Notes under the pieces: generated by a model
What the model was told of the DNA's origin: nothing
Database searches by the model: none
The model's input: the letters and a program-made list of their open reading frames with translations, nothing else
In this document: in pieces, positions 35,986 to 45,629 of the stretch
Numbering within the stretch: position 1 is the stretch's first letter
Layout: every line of letters begins with the position of its first letter
Program-made: the position numbers and the translations under genes
DNA from: Runella zeae DSM 19591
GTDB taxonomy: Bacteria > Bacteroidota > Bacteroidia > Cytophagales > Spirosomataceae
Assembly: GCF_000423565.1 (NCBI RefSeq)
Contig: NZ_KE384042.1
Coordinates: 60,482-124,481, forward strand
Direction: 5' to 3'
Length of the DNA stretch: 64,000 bases

Positions 35986-37365
35986 ATGAAAAAATTAAGT
36001 TTGTATACGCCAATATTAATAGGGCTAATGCTTATGAGCTCTTGTAGCTTTTTTGAGCTTAGCGCCCCCAATGACCCTAATAACCCTTCGTTGGGGAGTG
36101 TGTCTCAAAATGCCTCTCGCAATCAAGTTCAAAACCTGATAACTGGCCTAGAGTCGCGTCATCGTGATTATGTATTTACGGTTACGATGCTCTTTGGAAG
36201 TATGGGACGAGAACTGTGGTATCTCAATGCTTCTGACCCACGCTGGCAAACCGATTGGCTCGGTATGAACAATCGCCAAGCGACTGCCAATATGTTTGGA
36301 TATCTGGCAACCTATCAAAACCCTTACTTTGCCATTAGACAAGCGCAAACAGTGATTGACGCGGTTCAGAATACCAATACTTTTACCGAACAAGAAAAAA
36401 ATGCGGTTTCAGGATTTGCCAAAACAATCATGGCTTATCAATACTTACTGGTAGCGATGGGGCAATACGAAAATGGGATTCGGATTGACGTAAAAGATAT
36501 TCAAAATCCTGGGCCTTTCTTGCCTTTGGCAGAATCCTTGACCCAAATCAAACGTGTGTTGGATGAAGGTAATACCGAATTAGGAAATGCGGGAACGGGT
36601 AATTTCCCATTACGCCTTACCAGTGGATTCACTGCTAACAATTTCAATACAATTGCGGCTTTGCGGCAGCTCAATCGTGGTCTTGCAGCGCGTTTGGCGG
36701 TGTATCGTCAGCAGTGGCAAGAGGCGGTAGAGGCACTCAATGGCTCTTTTTATAGCCTTACGGGTAGCCTTGATTTGGGCCCTGCGCATACCTACGGGGC
36801 ACCTCCTGATGCTTTCAATCCGTTGTTTTTTGTACAAAATGCCAACGTTACTACTATGATGGTGGTTCATCCTTCGGTATTGAGAGATACCATTGCAGGA
36901 GATGCTCGCGTGCGCAACAAGTTTTTCCGTCGTACCGTACCCGTTTCAGTGACTTCCGACGGAACACCTTTATCGGGTCAATACCAAGACCGTCGCTTTG
37001 CTTCGAATACCAGCGAAGTGAAGTTTTTGCGCAATGAAGAATTGGTGTTGATTGCCGCCGAAGCCAATGCTCAGCTAGGCAATACACAAGCTGCTTTGGC
37101 AGCTATCAATCGCATTCGTACTGCGGCGGGTATTGGAAACTACGCAGGAGCTACCACCAAAGAAGCGCTGATTGATGAAATTTTGTTTCAGCGCCGCTAT
37201 TCGCTCTGGGCCGAACCTTGGGGACACCGTTGGGTAGATTTGCGTCGTTATGACCGCCTCAATGCTCAAAACGTGGATATTTCGCTCGACCGAGGTACTA
37301 TTTTTAAACAACTCGCTCGTCCACAGGCAGAAATTAACTGGGATGAATACGTGAAAACACGCTAA
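35986..37365 (+). CDS. SusD/RagB-family outer-membrane lipoprotein 2
   Basis: A 459-residue lipoprotein (lipobox LMSSC, C20) starting its mature part with SFFELSAPNDPNNPS. It has the helical TPR-like repeats and the C-terminal signature HRWVDLRRYDRL of the RagB/SusD group. It would cap the SusC channel encoded just upstream. A strong terminator 18 bp after its stop ends the two-gene operon. Confidence 0.92.
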   Translation: MKKLSLYTPILIGLMLMSSCSFFELSAPNDPNNPSLGSVSQNASRNQVQNLITGLESRHRDYVFTVTMLFGSMGRELWYLNASDPRWQTDWLGMNNRQATANMFGYLATYQNPYFAIRQAQTVIDAVQNTNTFTEQEKNAVSGFAKTIMAYQYLLVAMGQYENGIRIDVKDIQNPGPFLPLAESLTQIKRVLDEGNTELGNAGTGNFPLRLTSGFTANNFNTIAALRQLNRGLAARLAVYRQQWQEAVEALNGSFYSLTGSLDLGPAHTYGAPPDAFNPLFFVQNANVTTMMVVHPSVLRDTIAGDARVRNKFFRRTVPVSVTSDGTPLSGQYQDRRFASNTSEVKFLRNEELVLIAAEANAQLGNTQAALAAINRIRTAAGIGNYAGATTKEALIDEILFQRRYSLWAEPWGHRWVDLRRYDRLNAQNVDISLDRGTIFKQLARPQAEINWDEYVKTR

Positions 37366-37383
37366 ATCTGAGTTTTACTTTGA

Positions 37384-37418
37384 TAAAATCCTCGCTACTC
37401 ACAGTGGCGAGGATTTTA
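37384..37418 (+). terminator. intrinsic terminator of the second susCD operon
   Basis: A 12-bp perfect stem (TAAAATCCTCGC and complement) continues with four more pairs (one wobble) to a CAC loop. It ends in TTTTATT and lies directly after SusD 2. Confidence 0.85.
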
Positions 37419-37512
37419 TTGTAGGGTTAAGTCATGTGCTTTCTTTTGGATTAAGTATAATCAACCATAAGCTTGCCTTTTGACATTGATTATTCATCTA
37501 AATCCTAAAAAC

Positions 37513-38385
37513 ATGATTAAGAAAAATGTTTTATCAATAATGTTGCTATTGGCTGTTTTCAGTGGCTTAAAGGCGCAGTCAAGCAAGGTATTTGATAACC
37601 TAACTGTGCCGAGCAAAATCTTGAAAAGCGACCGAAAATACGCTATTTATTTACCTCCAGGCTATGAGACTTCACAGCGTAGCTATCCTGTGCTGTATTT
37701 ATTGCACGGGGCAGGCGACGACCAAACAGGCTGGGTCCAATTTGGAGAGGTGCAGCATATCGCTGATAAAGCTTTTGAAGAAGGCAAAGCTACTCCGATG
37801 ATTATCGTCATGCCCGATGCCAACACAGGGCAGCGTGGCTATGCCAACGATGTCCGCAATGAGTGGCGTTATGAAGATTTCTTTTTTCAAGAACTTATGC
37901 CCTACGTAGAAAAAACCTACCGCATCAAAACCGAAAAACGTTTTAGAGCAGTGGCAGGATTGTCGATGGGTGGGGGAGGGTCGTTTACCTATGCTTTGCA
38001 TCATCCTGAGTTGTTTTCGTCGGCGTGCCCGTTGAGTGCAGCTACTGGCCCTATGGCGCTTGAAGATACCAAAGCACAATTAAAACGCTCAAAACCTGAT
38101 GCAAACTATACCGATGCCGAAATAGAAGCTTACTTCAAACGTCAGAGTGTACTCGAACTTATTAAGAATATGCCCGATGACCAAAAGAAAGCAGTTAGGT
38201 GGTATATCGACTGCGGAGATGATGATTTTTTGTACGAAGGAAATTCTTTGGTTCATATCGCGATGCGTAAAAAAGAAATACCTCACGAATTTCGCATCTA
38301 CGACGGTGGGCATACTTGGACTTATTGGCGACGTGCACTTCCTACGGTGCTGTCATTTATTTCGGATGCTTTTCACCAATATTAA
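37513..38385 (+). CDS. exported alpha/beta-hydrolase esterase (esterase D/feruloyl type)
   Basis: A 290-residue exported enzyme with signal peptide MIKKNVLSIMLLLAVFSGLKAQ. It has the oxyanion motif LLHGAGDD (64-71), the nucleophile elbow GLSMGG (S151), an acidic residue in DCGDDDF and the histidine in GGHTW. This is the putative-esterase family (PF00756) that includes feruloyl and acetyl-xylan esterases, so removal of acyl decorations from glycans in the periplasm is likely. The ATG at 37513 was chosen because the longer frame hides the signal peptide. It follows the second SusC/SusD pair but behind a terminator. Confidence 0.87.
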   Translation: MIKKNVLSIMLLLAVFSGLKAQSSKVFDNLTVPSKILKSDRKYAIYLPPGYETSQRSYPVLYLLHGAGDDQTGWVQFGEVQHIADKAFEEGKATPMIIVMPDANTGQRGYANDVRNEWRYEDFFFQELMPYVEKTYRIKTEKRFRAVAGLSMGGGGSFTYALHHPELFSSACPLSAATGPMALEDTKAQLKRSKPDANYTDAEIEAYFKRQSVLELIKNMPDDQKKAVRWYIDCGDDDFLYEGNSLVHIAMRKKEIPHEFRIYDGGHTWTYWRRALPTVLSFISDAFHQY

Positions 38386-38470
38386 GTTTAAAATATTAGG
38401 CATACAATCATATTGAGAATTAGTGGGGTTAGATGTAAATTTAAGGTCTTAACCCCCTAACTCTTGAGAT

Positions 38471-38809
38471 ATGAATTACTCCAAAATTTTACTTTCTACC
38501 GCTTTATTTCTACTTGGCTCTTTTGGACACTGGTACATTATGTATTGGCAGTTCAAATCTCCTAAATGGATTACTTCTTTTTATCCTTATTTGTTAGCCT
38601 TAGCTTGCACATTTCTTTGGATTAAAGCCTCCGAATATGGGGTTCAAGGGTTTAACGGCTCCATGTGGTCCAATCGCTTTTTGTTTTTTGTCACTGGCGT
38701 CATTGTGGGTTCTATTCTGTATCCGATTCATTTTGGGCAAACATTCACCCTGAAAGTAGTGATTCAACTTGTACTTGCGTTGTTGATTATTGTAGTATCG
38801 ATTTGGTAG
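38471..38809 (+). CDS. small four-helix membrane protein
   Basis: A 112-residue protein with four hydrophobic segments (about 5-27, 36-52, 68-86, 92-112), no signal peptide and few charged residues. I do not recognise a family. A bidirectional terminator lies right after the stop. The upstream 85 bp contain a GGGGTTAGA/TCTTAACCCC hairpin that may belong to the esterase transcript. Confidence 0.6.
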   Translation: MNYSKILLSTALFLLGSFGHWYIMYWQFKSPKWITSFYPYLLALACTFLWIKASEYGVQGFNGSMWSNRFLFFVTGVIVGSILYPIHFGQTFTLKVVIQLVLALLIIVVSIW

Positions 38810-38819
38810 CTTCGCTTTT

Positions 38820-38849
38820 TTCCCCTGAGAAATTAGTTCCTCAGGGGAA
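38820..38849. terminator. bidirectional terminator
   Basis: A 10-bp perfect stem (TTCCCCTGAG and complement, 10-nt loop) fills the 47-bp gap between two convergent genes. A T-rich tract lies on the minus-strand exit. Confidence 0.75.
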
Positions 38850-38856
38850 CCTCGTC

Positions 38857-39657
38857 TTAATATTGAAAATGAAGTGTATTAGGCTCGTTGTGATAAGTGG
38901 TGGTTTTTGAAATAGGAATCCCTTTTTCGTTGTATTGATACCCAAAGGTTGTAATAGTCTGAACTCCCGTCGCGGCCAAGGTAGTAACGGCTCTGCCGGG
39001 GTTGTTGATGTGAAACAACGCCGAAGGTACGTATGGATAAAAAGCTACCAGATTGAGTGGATTGTAATTGTTGTCAAAACCGCTATAGTCTATTTTTTCA
39101 TATAATTCATATTGGTTTTTGAGAAACAAAAAATAGTCCACATGGGTACAGTTGCTTTTGGAATCATACGTATACACCCATTTTGTTTTAGAAGGGCTGT
39201 CGGGTTGTTGATGGGCTTCGGGGGTTACTTCTTCTCTTTCACTTACCTGGCCCTTTGCCGTGAATTTTAGATAAGTAGTCGAAATCAATCTCCCTCCCGA
39301 GAAGCTTTCAATACGCTCCAACATACCGTTTTTGTAATAATAATCATGAAAACCACGGTTGGAATTTACCCGGATAAGCTGCCCTGCGGTATTGTATTCG
39401 AAAGCATTTTCGATGCGCTGCACTTGCGTTGGGTCTGATATGACGTATTGCCACTGCGAGATATACTGAATGATGCGACCGGCGGCATCGTATTTGAACT
39501 CTTGAAATTCAGTATCACTTCTGAAGGCTTTTTGGAGCTTAGGAGGAATCGAGAGGGGCTCCTCAGGGGTAGATTCGCCGTGTGTATGACGACAAGCGTT
39601 TAAAAATAGAAGCATTGCCGTAGCAATGGCAAAGGAAAGCAACGAAGGAGTTTTCAT
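38857..39657 (-). CDS. lipoprotein with YD/RHS-like repeats
   Basis: A 266-residue lipoprotein (lipobox FLNAC, C22). The body consists of repeated beta-hairpin units of the kind seen in YD/RHS-repeat proteins: DAAGRIIQYI, NTAGQLIRVNS, KNGMLERIES and NEKGIPISKT. Proteins of this type in Bacteroidota are common, lineage-specific and without known function. The ATG at 39657 was chosen, as the longer frame adds 29 residues before a good signal peptide. A long perfect hairpin lies upstream, between it and the divergent OmpA-like gene. Confidence 0.7.
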   Translation of the reverse strand: MKTPSLLSFAIATAMLLFLNACRHTHGESTPEEPLSIPPKLQKAFRSDTEFQEFKYDAAGRIIQYISQWQYVISDPTQVQRIENAFEYNTAGQLIRVNSNRGFHDYYYKNGMLERIESFSGGRLISTTYLKFTAKGQVSEREEVTPEAHQQPDSPSKTKWVYTYDSKSNCTHVDYFLFLKNQYELYEKIDYSGFDNNYNPLNLVAFYPYVPSALFHINNPGRAVTTLAATGVQTITTFGYQYNEKGIPISKTTTYHNEPNTLHFQY

Positions 39658-39785
39658 ATGTATTGGCTGTATTTTGAATGCACAAAGTTTGTCAGGATAG
39701 AATACACACACAAAAGCGAGATTTATGAAATGTTGGAAATACAAGCCGAAGTGTCGAAATAGTCGTATAGAGGTAATAGAAGAAA

Positions 39786-39828
39786 AAATGTAGAACTATT
39801 TTTTAACTAAAAAAATAGTTCTACATTT
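39786..39828. promoter_or_regulatory. perfect 19-bp inverted repeat in a divergent promoter region
   Basis: AAATGTAGAACTATTTTTT (39786-39804) and its exact complement (39810-39828) flank a 5-nt spacer. It lies 129 bp upstream of one gene and 55 bp upstream of the other, both reading away from it. It could be an insulating bidirectional terminator, with T runs in both arms, or a large operator. Confidence 0.7.
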
Positions 39829-39883
39829 AGGAACAAGAAATCAACATTATCTTATTTTTTCTAAACCTATTTCTTCAAACACC

Positions 39884-40873
39884 ATGTACAGCTGTTTCTT
39901 AAGCCTTATCGCCTTGTTTTCGGCACCACAACAAACTACCCAAGTCAACAATACGGTGGGAATTTATGGGAGTTGTCGAGACAATACCACCAAAGATTTT
40001 CTAAAAAACAGTGCCGTATATGCGGGTTTCAAAACAGGGAAACAACTATTGGGGCAATGTGACGCCACAGGAAAGTGGGATTTCAGAATACCCGATTCTA
40101 CCCAATACCTTTCGTTTGAGGTAAAGGGTTATCATACGGTTACTTATCCGATTCATTTTGTGGGAAAAGTTTCAAGTGCTGCCAAATTCCCTTTATTTGT
40201 AGAAATGAGTGAAAAAGATTCTTTGCCTTTAGCAGTTGGTACATGGCATATATACCGGTTTGCGGTAATAGATAGCCTGGATTTAGAGCATCGGTGGGAT
40301 ATAGTTAATACAACTAGATATGGAATGTTTTATACCAATAAAAATTACTACAAACGCTCTCCTGTAATCACCCTACCTTATGAGGAAGGAAAATATGTAT
40401 ATAGAGCTTTCACAAAAACGGGAAAAGTAGTGTTGAAACGGGAGTTTACGATTTTGCCAGGGGTTAATTTTTTGGAAATGACTATCCAAGACAATGAAGT
40501 AAAGGACGCTGTTGTCGAACTTGATGAGTCGCGGATTAAGTCACTTAAACCTAAATCGCTGTATTTTAAACAGAGTAGTCATGACCTGACAGCGCAAACC
40601 AAAATGGAGTTGGATTCGGTGGCGAGGTTTTTAACAAACGAAAAGGATAGGAAGGCACTCATTACGGGCTATACTGATGGCGTGGGAGAGCGGTCAAAAA
40701 ATATGATTTTGTCGGAATATCGCGCCAAAAGAGTTAAGAGTTATTTGTTAGAAAAAGGAGTTTCACCGCAGCAACTTGAAATAGAATGGAAAGGCTCGTC
40801 CGAAACAGCTACTTCTAGTGATAGTGAGGAGGTCAAAAGTAAAAATCGACGTGTTAGGATTATATTTTTGTGA
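39884..40873 (+). CDS. OmpA-family C-terminal domain protein
   Basis: A 329-residue exported protein. A short N-terminal hydrophobic stretch is followed by a beta-rich domain (about 20-110, carboxypeptidase-regulatory-like), a middle domain and a C-terminal OmpA-like peptidoglycan-binding domain (about 220-329) with YFKQSSHDL, ITGYTDGVGE, LSEYRAKRV and a closing KSKNRRVRIIFL. It would anchor the envelope to peptidoglycan. The next gene starts 11 bp downstream and is probably translated from the same message. Confidence 0.85.
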   Translation: MYSCFLSLIALFSAPQQTTQVNNTVGIYGSCRDNTTKDFLKNSAVYAGFKTGKQLLGQCDATGKWDFRIPDSTQYLSFEVKGYHTVTYPIHFVGKVSSAAKFPLFVEMSEKDSLPLAVGTWHIYRFAVIDSLDLEHRWDIVNTTRYGMFYTNKNYYKRSPVITLPYEEGKYVYRAFTKTGKVVLKREFTILPGVNFLEMTIQDNEVKDAVVELDESRIKSLKPKSLYFKQSSHDLTAQTKMELDSVARFLTNEKDRKALITGYTDGVGERSKNMILSEYRAKRVKSYLLEKGVSPQQLEIEWKGSSETATSSDSEEVKSKNRRVRIIFL

Positions 40874-40884
40874 AAAATTGAGAG

Positions 40885-41856
40885 ATGAAAAATTGGATTT
40901 TAATAGTTGGGTTGTGGGGTGGACTGGTGGCGCATGTTTCTGCTCAGTCGTATATAATAGTAAAGTTGGCACCCAAACAGGGGCTATTTTTTTATGAACG
41001 TACTAAGTTTTTGTACCCAAATCGACAGTTTCATTATCATTTTTCAGGTGGAGACGCCTTCAAAACAGAAACCGTAGTAGTGAGTGACAAATCGCCAAGC
41101 GTGCTGATTTTCCAGCAAGAACCCGCCGATATGATTCCTATTTTCTTATTTCCTCAAGATACGCTTATTGTGAGGGTATCTATGTTAGGAAAGCTGATGT
41201 TTGAAGGTAAAAGAGTCAAAGAATGGGAAATGATGAAGGATGTAGTGAAACAGCAGTCTTTTACGGAGCCTTATTTCATGAATGTAAACTTTAGATCTTG
41301 GAAAGATGCCGAGATGTATTTGGATTCGGTCAAACGAGATAGTAAAGTTCAAATAGCGCAGTTGAGGCAGGAGGGTGGGTTTTCAAAAGAATTTATGAAT
41401 TATCTCCAAAAAGAACGGAGTTATCAATGGATGGCGTCGTGGTTGAGGCACCGAAACAAGTCGTTTAGAGAGCTACCTTTATCGAAGGAACTGACTCAAA
41501 TAAAATCCGAACTTCTTGCTGACTCACTGAATGTAGGCTCTATGTTTAGGATTCCTGCGCTGTACGGGCTTGTGGAATTGGAATGTGGATGTTATAAAAA
41601 AGATACTTTTGCGGATAGTGAAGAGTTTGCGGCTTTATTTAAGTATGTAATGGCTCACTATAAGGGAAACTTAAGGACTCAACTTCTACTAGTTCTGTTG
41701 TATGAGCAAATTGCGATTACGCCAAATTATGCCTCCAACAAATCTTTTTATCAGCCTTACTTAGATGACTTTTATGGTTCAAATACCGACTCCGATTATG
41801 CAGATTACATAAAACTACGCCTAGAAGAAGCAAATTCTCCTAGGCGTAGAGAGTGA
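40885..41856 (+). CDS. exported protein of unknown function
   Basis: A 323-residue protein with a signal peptide ending near HVSAQ (21). The first half has beta-strand patterning (FFYERTKFLYPN, VLIFQQEPADMIPIFLFPQDTLIV) like the N-terminal domain found before thioredoxin folds in Bacteroidota, but the thioredoxin part with a CxxC motif is missing. The second half is helical and charged. I cannot name a family. It follows the OmpA-like gene at 11 bp. A 10-bp palindrome lies within its last codons. Confidence 0.6.
   Translation: MKNWILIVGLWGGLVAHVSAQSYIIVKLAPKQGLFFYERTKFLYPNRQFHYHFSGGDAFKTETVVVSDKSPSVLIFQQEPADMIPIFLFPQDTLIVRVSMLGKLMFEGKRVKEWEMMKDVVKQQSFTEPYFMNVNFRSWKDAEMYLDSVKRDSKVQIAQLRQEGGFSKEFMNYLQKERSYQWMASWLRHRNKSFRELPLSKELTQIKSELLADSLNVGSMFRIPALYGLVELECGCYKKDTFADSEEFAALFKYVMAHYKGNLRTQLLLVLLYEQIAITPNYASNKSFYQPYLDDFYGSNTDSDYADYIKLRLEEANSPRRRE
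41815..41849. terminator. hairpin inside the 3' end of a coding sequence
   Basis: CTACGCCTAG (41815-41824) and its exact complement (41840-41849) lie within the last 14 codons of the preceding gene, 21 bp from the convergent aminopeptidase gene. It probably serves as a shared terminator in a 14-bp gap that has no room for one. Confidence 0.5.
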
Positions 41857-41870
41857 TTTTGGGCAAATGA

Positions 41871-44423
41871 TTAGAAGTCAGCAAATTGCCCGTACATTTC
41901 TTTGAGTTTGGGGTCGCGCTCGGCGTTGCGAATATCTTTACGCATGGCTTTGACACCTTCAATATCCGTCAGTAGTCCCAATACTTGATAAGCTCCAAAA
42001 CGAACAAAATAAGCGGGGGAGTTACGAGCCGTGGTTTCGAGCATAGGAAGGGCACGGCGCTGCACCTGCGTATTGGAACGAATGAGGTATTTGCCAAATA
42101 CCTGTAAAAAATTATATACTTCGGCGGCTTTAAGACGGTTCATTTTTTGGATAAACCAGTCATATTGCTCAGGCTTGCCCAATCCTGCATAATAATTGGC
42201 CACGGCGGTTATGATTTCGCTGTTGGGGGCATTTTCAAAACGAGCTGCGATGTCGGCAGCATCATCAGGTTTGCCAATAAGGTAGGCATCAAGTGCCGCT
42301 GATACCACCTGATAAGAACTGTCGTTGAGCGCTTCGCGGAAAAGAGGGTCGTTGGTGTTGTCGCCAAAGGAAGCAAGCGTGATAATAGCTTCCATACGTA
42401 CCCGAGGATGAGGGTCGACACGGGCCTTGCTTTGAAGAATTCGCTCGACTTCATTAAATTGCAGACCGTCATATTCGGAAAAGTTTGAAACAGCCAACTG
42501 CCTGATTTTCCAGAACTTGTCGCTCATTGCACGCATCATCAGATTGCGCACCGTAGAGTCAATCATTTGTCCTTCGAGACGAGTAAGGGCTTCGTAGCGA
42601 GCCAAATATTTGTCACAATTATTGTATTGGAAAATCCACTCAGCTTTGCTTTTTTCGTAATCTACCTCTCCCAAAATTTGTTTTTCAACATCAAAATCAA
42701 CTAAATCGGGTGATTGGGGGGCAGGAAATTCAAAGGTTTGTTTGGCTTGATTGACCACAATATCATGGGTGTTTTTTTGTCCATTGACCCATACATCTAC
42801 CTTGAGAGGTAAACGATAAATAGGCGTATAAGTAGAATCTTGTAGTTGGTTTATTTTGAGATTGACCTTGCCATTGGCCCAAGTTTTTTCTACTTTGAGA
42901 TTAGCATGACCAGAAGATAAAAACCATTGATTAAAAAACCAATTGAGGTCTTCGCCCGTTACTTCTTCAAAAGCTTCGCGAAGGTCATTGATTTCGGCGG
43001 TTCCAAAACCATATTTTATGAGATAATTGCGAGATGCCGTAAAAAATGCTTCATCACCTACATATTTGCGAAGCATGTGCAGGACGCGTCCCCCTTTGGC
43101 ATAGGAGTGGCTGTCAAACATATCTTCTGAGTCAGTATAATGATACCGAATCAAAGGCTCTTGCTTTTGTTCGGCCTCACCCAAATATTGCTGTAGCTCG
43201 CCTTGCGCCCACAAGTCAGCTTCTTCGGTACCTTTTTTGTGTTCGTTCCAGAGGTATTCGGAGTAGTTGGCAAAGGCTTCATTGAGGGGCAAATGTACCC
43301 ATGATTCGCAGGTAACCAAGTTGCCAAACCAGTGATGCATCAGTTCGTGCGCAATCACATTGTCGGAATTGCCGTCGAGGAGCGCACGGGTATCGGTCTG
43401 TACATTTTCGGCGTGTACGGTGATAGAAGTATTTTCCATGGCACCCGCTACAAAATCTCGAACCGCCACTTGGGCATATTTATCCCATTGGTACTCAACC
43501 CCAAATTTTTCCTCAAAGAAGGCAATCATCTCTTTCGTGCGGCCAAAAATCGCTTTGGCATGAGGGCCGTATTCAGGTTCTACATAGTAGCTCAATTCTA
43601 AGCCATTGCGGATAGTGTCGCGGGCTACTGCAAAGTTCCCTACAATAAAAGCCGCCAAATAAGGTGCGTGCGGGAGTTTTTGTACCCAGCGGTCGGTGCG
43701 GGTACTGTCTGGATTGATGGTAGAAGAAATCAGCTTTCCATTCGAAATTGTCTTGAAGCGATTTTCTATCGTCAGTCGGAAATCTTGGGTCATTTTCTCA
43801 TTAGGGCTATCCACCATCGGGAGCCAGCAAGAGTTGTATTCCGTTTCGCCTTGTGTCCAGATTTGTTGAGGTTTGCCTTCGTCGAGGCCATCGGCATTGA
43901 TAAAATAAAGCCCCTTGTCGCCTTTAGGCCCTCTCAGATTATCAGGAAGTTCGTTGGGCTTGGCTACATAATCAATCAAAACGTGTAGGGTATCGAATCG
44001 ACTGTATTTACGACGAAGTTTGATTGTAAGGAGGCGTTTGTCGTAGGTATATTCGAGAGGGTCCGAAATAAACTCCCGAACCATTTGCCCTGTAGTAGAA
44101 TCGCGACGGGCGAGGGTGTCAAGGTGAAATATTCCTTTAATTTCTAGCCCTTTAGCGTCGAGTTCGAGGGTGTTTTGGGGATAAAAATAAGGCTTAAACG
44201 TAATAACAGCGGAGCCAAGGGCATGTTGACGAAGCCAGTCAAAACGCATCTCTAATTGCGTATGTAAGATATCGTTTTTGAGAGCTCTAGTAGGGCGATA
44301 AGGCCCTTTTTTGGGTGCCCAGGCAGGAGCTTTGCGAGTAGTGTCGGCGGGAGAAGTACCTTTGGAAAAAGCCCCAAAGGCGAAGCATATAAATAGAGAA
44401 AGTATAGCGAGATTTTTTGACAT
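41871..44423 (-). CDS. exported M1-family zinc aminopeptidase with HEAT-like C-terminus
   Basis: An 850-residue exported aminopeptidase with a signal peptide (about 1-21). The substrate-binding GAMEN motif is followed by the zinc motif HELMHHW (H359, E360, H363) and the third ligand in NEAFANY (E382), with the usual spacing. The C-terminal 250 residues have HEAT-like helical repeats (DPHPRVRMEAIITLASFGD, YQVVSAALDAYLIGKP). It would remove N-terminal residues from peptides in the periplasm. It appears to be a single-gene unit. Confidence 0.93.
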   Translation of the reverse strand: MSKNLAILSLFICFAFGAFSKGTSPADTTRKAPAWAPKKGPYRPTRALKNDILHTQLEMRFDWLRQHALGSAVITFKPYFYPQNTLELDAKGLEIKGIFHLDTLARRDSTTGQMVREFISDPLEYTYDKRLLTIKLRRKYSRFDTLHVLIDYVAKPNELPDNLRGPKGDKGLYFINADGLDEGKPQQIWTQGETEYNSCWLPMVDSPNEKMTQDFRLTIENRFKTISNGKLISSTINPDSTRTDRWVQKLPHAPYLAAFIVGNFAVARDTIRNGLELSYYVEPEYGPHAKAIFGRTKEMIAFFEEKFGVEYQWDKYAQVAVRDFVAGAMENTSITVHAENVQTDTRALLDGNSDNVIAHELMHHWFGNLVTCESWVHLPLNEAFANYSEYLWNEHKKGTEEADLWAQGELQQYLGEAEQKQEPLIRYHYTDSEDMFDSHSYAKGGRVLHMLRKYVGDEAFFTASRNYLIKYGFGTAEINDLREAFEEVTGEDLNWFFNQWFLSSGHANLKVEKTWANGKVNLKINQLQDSTYTPIYRLPLKVDVWVNGQKNTHDIVVNQAKQTFEFPAPQSPDLVDFDVEKQILGEVDYEKSKAEWIFQYNNCDKYLARYEALTRLEGQMIDSTVRNLMMRAMSDKFWKIRQLAVSNFSEYDGLQFNEVERILQSKARVDPHPRVRMEAIITLASFGDNTNDPLFREALNDSSYQVVSAALDAYLIGKPDDAADIAARFENAPNSEIITAVANYYAGLGKPEQYDWFIQKMNRLKAAEVYNFLQVFGKYLIRSNTQVQRRALPMLETTARNSPAYFVRFGAYQVLGLLTDIEGVKAMRKDIRNAERDPKLKEMYGQFADF

Positions 44424-44552
44424 TAGATAAATCCTTTGTTCTTACGACGTTGATAATCAAAAAAGTAATCCATAAAACGCACAATCCGTGCCGTAATACA
44501 GGAAAATAACGCAAAGTTCGGAAACCTATTGGGAAGAGCGAAATAAAATTCA

Positions 44553-44583
44553 TAAAAAAAGCCTGCTGATATTCAGCAGGCTT
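44553..44583 (-). terminator. intrinsic terminator of asd
   Basis: AAGCCTGCTGA and its complement form an 11-bp perfect stem with a TAT loop, followed on the minus strand by seven T residues. It lies just downstream of the asd stop. Confidence 0.9.
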
Positions 44584-44600
44584 GTAAGAATTAGGGAGAT

Positions 44601-45611
44601 TTATACCAATTCAGCTTCTTCCACTAAGTTGTGTTTTACCAAATATTCCGCAATCTGAACGGCGTTGGTGGCGGCTCCTTTGCGGAGATTATCGGCCACA
44701 ATCCAGAGATTAAGGGTTTTGGGCTGTGACTCGTCGCGGCGGATACGCCCCACAAATGTCTCGTCTTTGCCGTGGGCGGTCAGAGGCATGGGGTATATTT
44801 TATTTTTTGGGTCATCTTGAATCACCACGCCTTCGGCTTGGCCCAAGATTTCGTAGATTTCATTGAGGTCAAATTCATTTTCAAATTCTACATTGACTGC
44901 CTCTGAGTGACCGCCGATAGTGGGGATGCGCACAGTAGTTGCAGTGACAGCAATGTTGTCGTCCATCATGATTTTCTTGGTCTCATTGGTCATCTTCATT
45001 TCTTCTTTGGTATAACCATTGTCCAAGAAAACATCAATGTGAGGCAATACGTTGAGGTCGATAGGGTGAGGGTATACTTTTTCTACGCTAGTATCCCCTT
45101 TGCGCTCTGCAAATAGTTGATCCACAGCTGCTTTACCTGTTCCGGTCACGGATTGGTAGGTCGAAACCACCACGCGTTTGATACCATAACGCTTGTGTAA
45201 GGGGTTCAATACCACCACCATCTGGATAGTGGAGCAGTTGGGATTAGCGATGATTTTGTCTTCTTTGGTCAATGTGAAAGCATTGATTTCAGGAACTACC
45301 AATTTTTTGGTAGGATCCATCCGCCAAGCCGATGAGTTGTCAACAACCGTAATGCCCGCTTCGGCAAATTTGGGAGCAAGTGCCAAGGAAGTTCCGCCAC
45401 CTGCCGAAAAAATAGCGATAGCTGGCTTTGCTGCAATGGCATCTTCAAAGCTAACAATGGTGTACTGTTTACCCTTGAACGTGACCTGTTTACCTACGGA
45501 TCTTTCTGATGCAACCGGAATGAGTTCTGTTACGGGGAAGTTGCGTTCTTCGAGTACTTTGAGGATTTCGCTGCCTACCAAACCGGTAGCGCCTACTACT
45601 GCGATTTTCAT
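44601..45611 (-). CDS. asd: aspartate-semialdehyde dehydrogenase
   Basis: A 336-residue cytoplasmic enzyme that reduces L-aspartyl-4-phosphate to aspartate semialdehyde with NADPH, on the route to diaminopimelate, lysine, threonine and methionine. The N-terminal nucleotide-binding motif is AVVGATGLVGSE (4-15), and the catalytic cysteine is in ANPNCSTIQM. The ATG at 45611 begins the conserved fold; the longer frame to 45731 runs through the structured leader and was rejected. It ends at a strong terminator. The upstream RNA structures suggest control by attenuation or an adjacent small RNA. Confidence 0.95.
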   Translation of the reverse strand: MKIAVVGATGLVGSEILKVLEERNFPVTELIPVASERSVGKQVTFKGKQYTIVSFEDAIAAKPAIAIFSAGGGTSLALAPKFAEAGITVVDNSSAWRMDPTKKLVVPEINAFTLTKEDKIIANPNCSTIQMVVVLNPLHKRYGIKRVVVSTYQSVTGTGKAAVDQLFAERKGDTSVEKVYPHPIDLNVLPHIDVFLDNGYTKEEMKMTNETKKIMMDDNIAVTATTVRIPTIGGHSEAVNVEFENEFDLNEIYEILGQAEGVVIQDDPKNKIYPMPLTAHGKDETFVGRIRRDESQPKTLNLWIVADNLRKGAATNAVQIAEYLVKHNLVEEAELV

Positions 45612-45629
45612 GATGGTTTTGGCCTCCAG

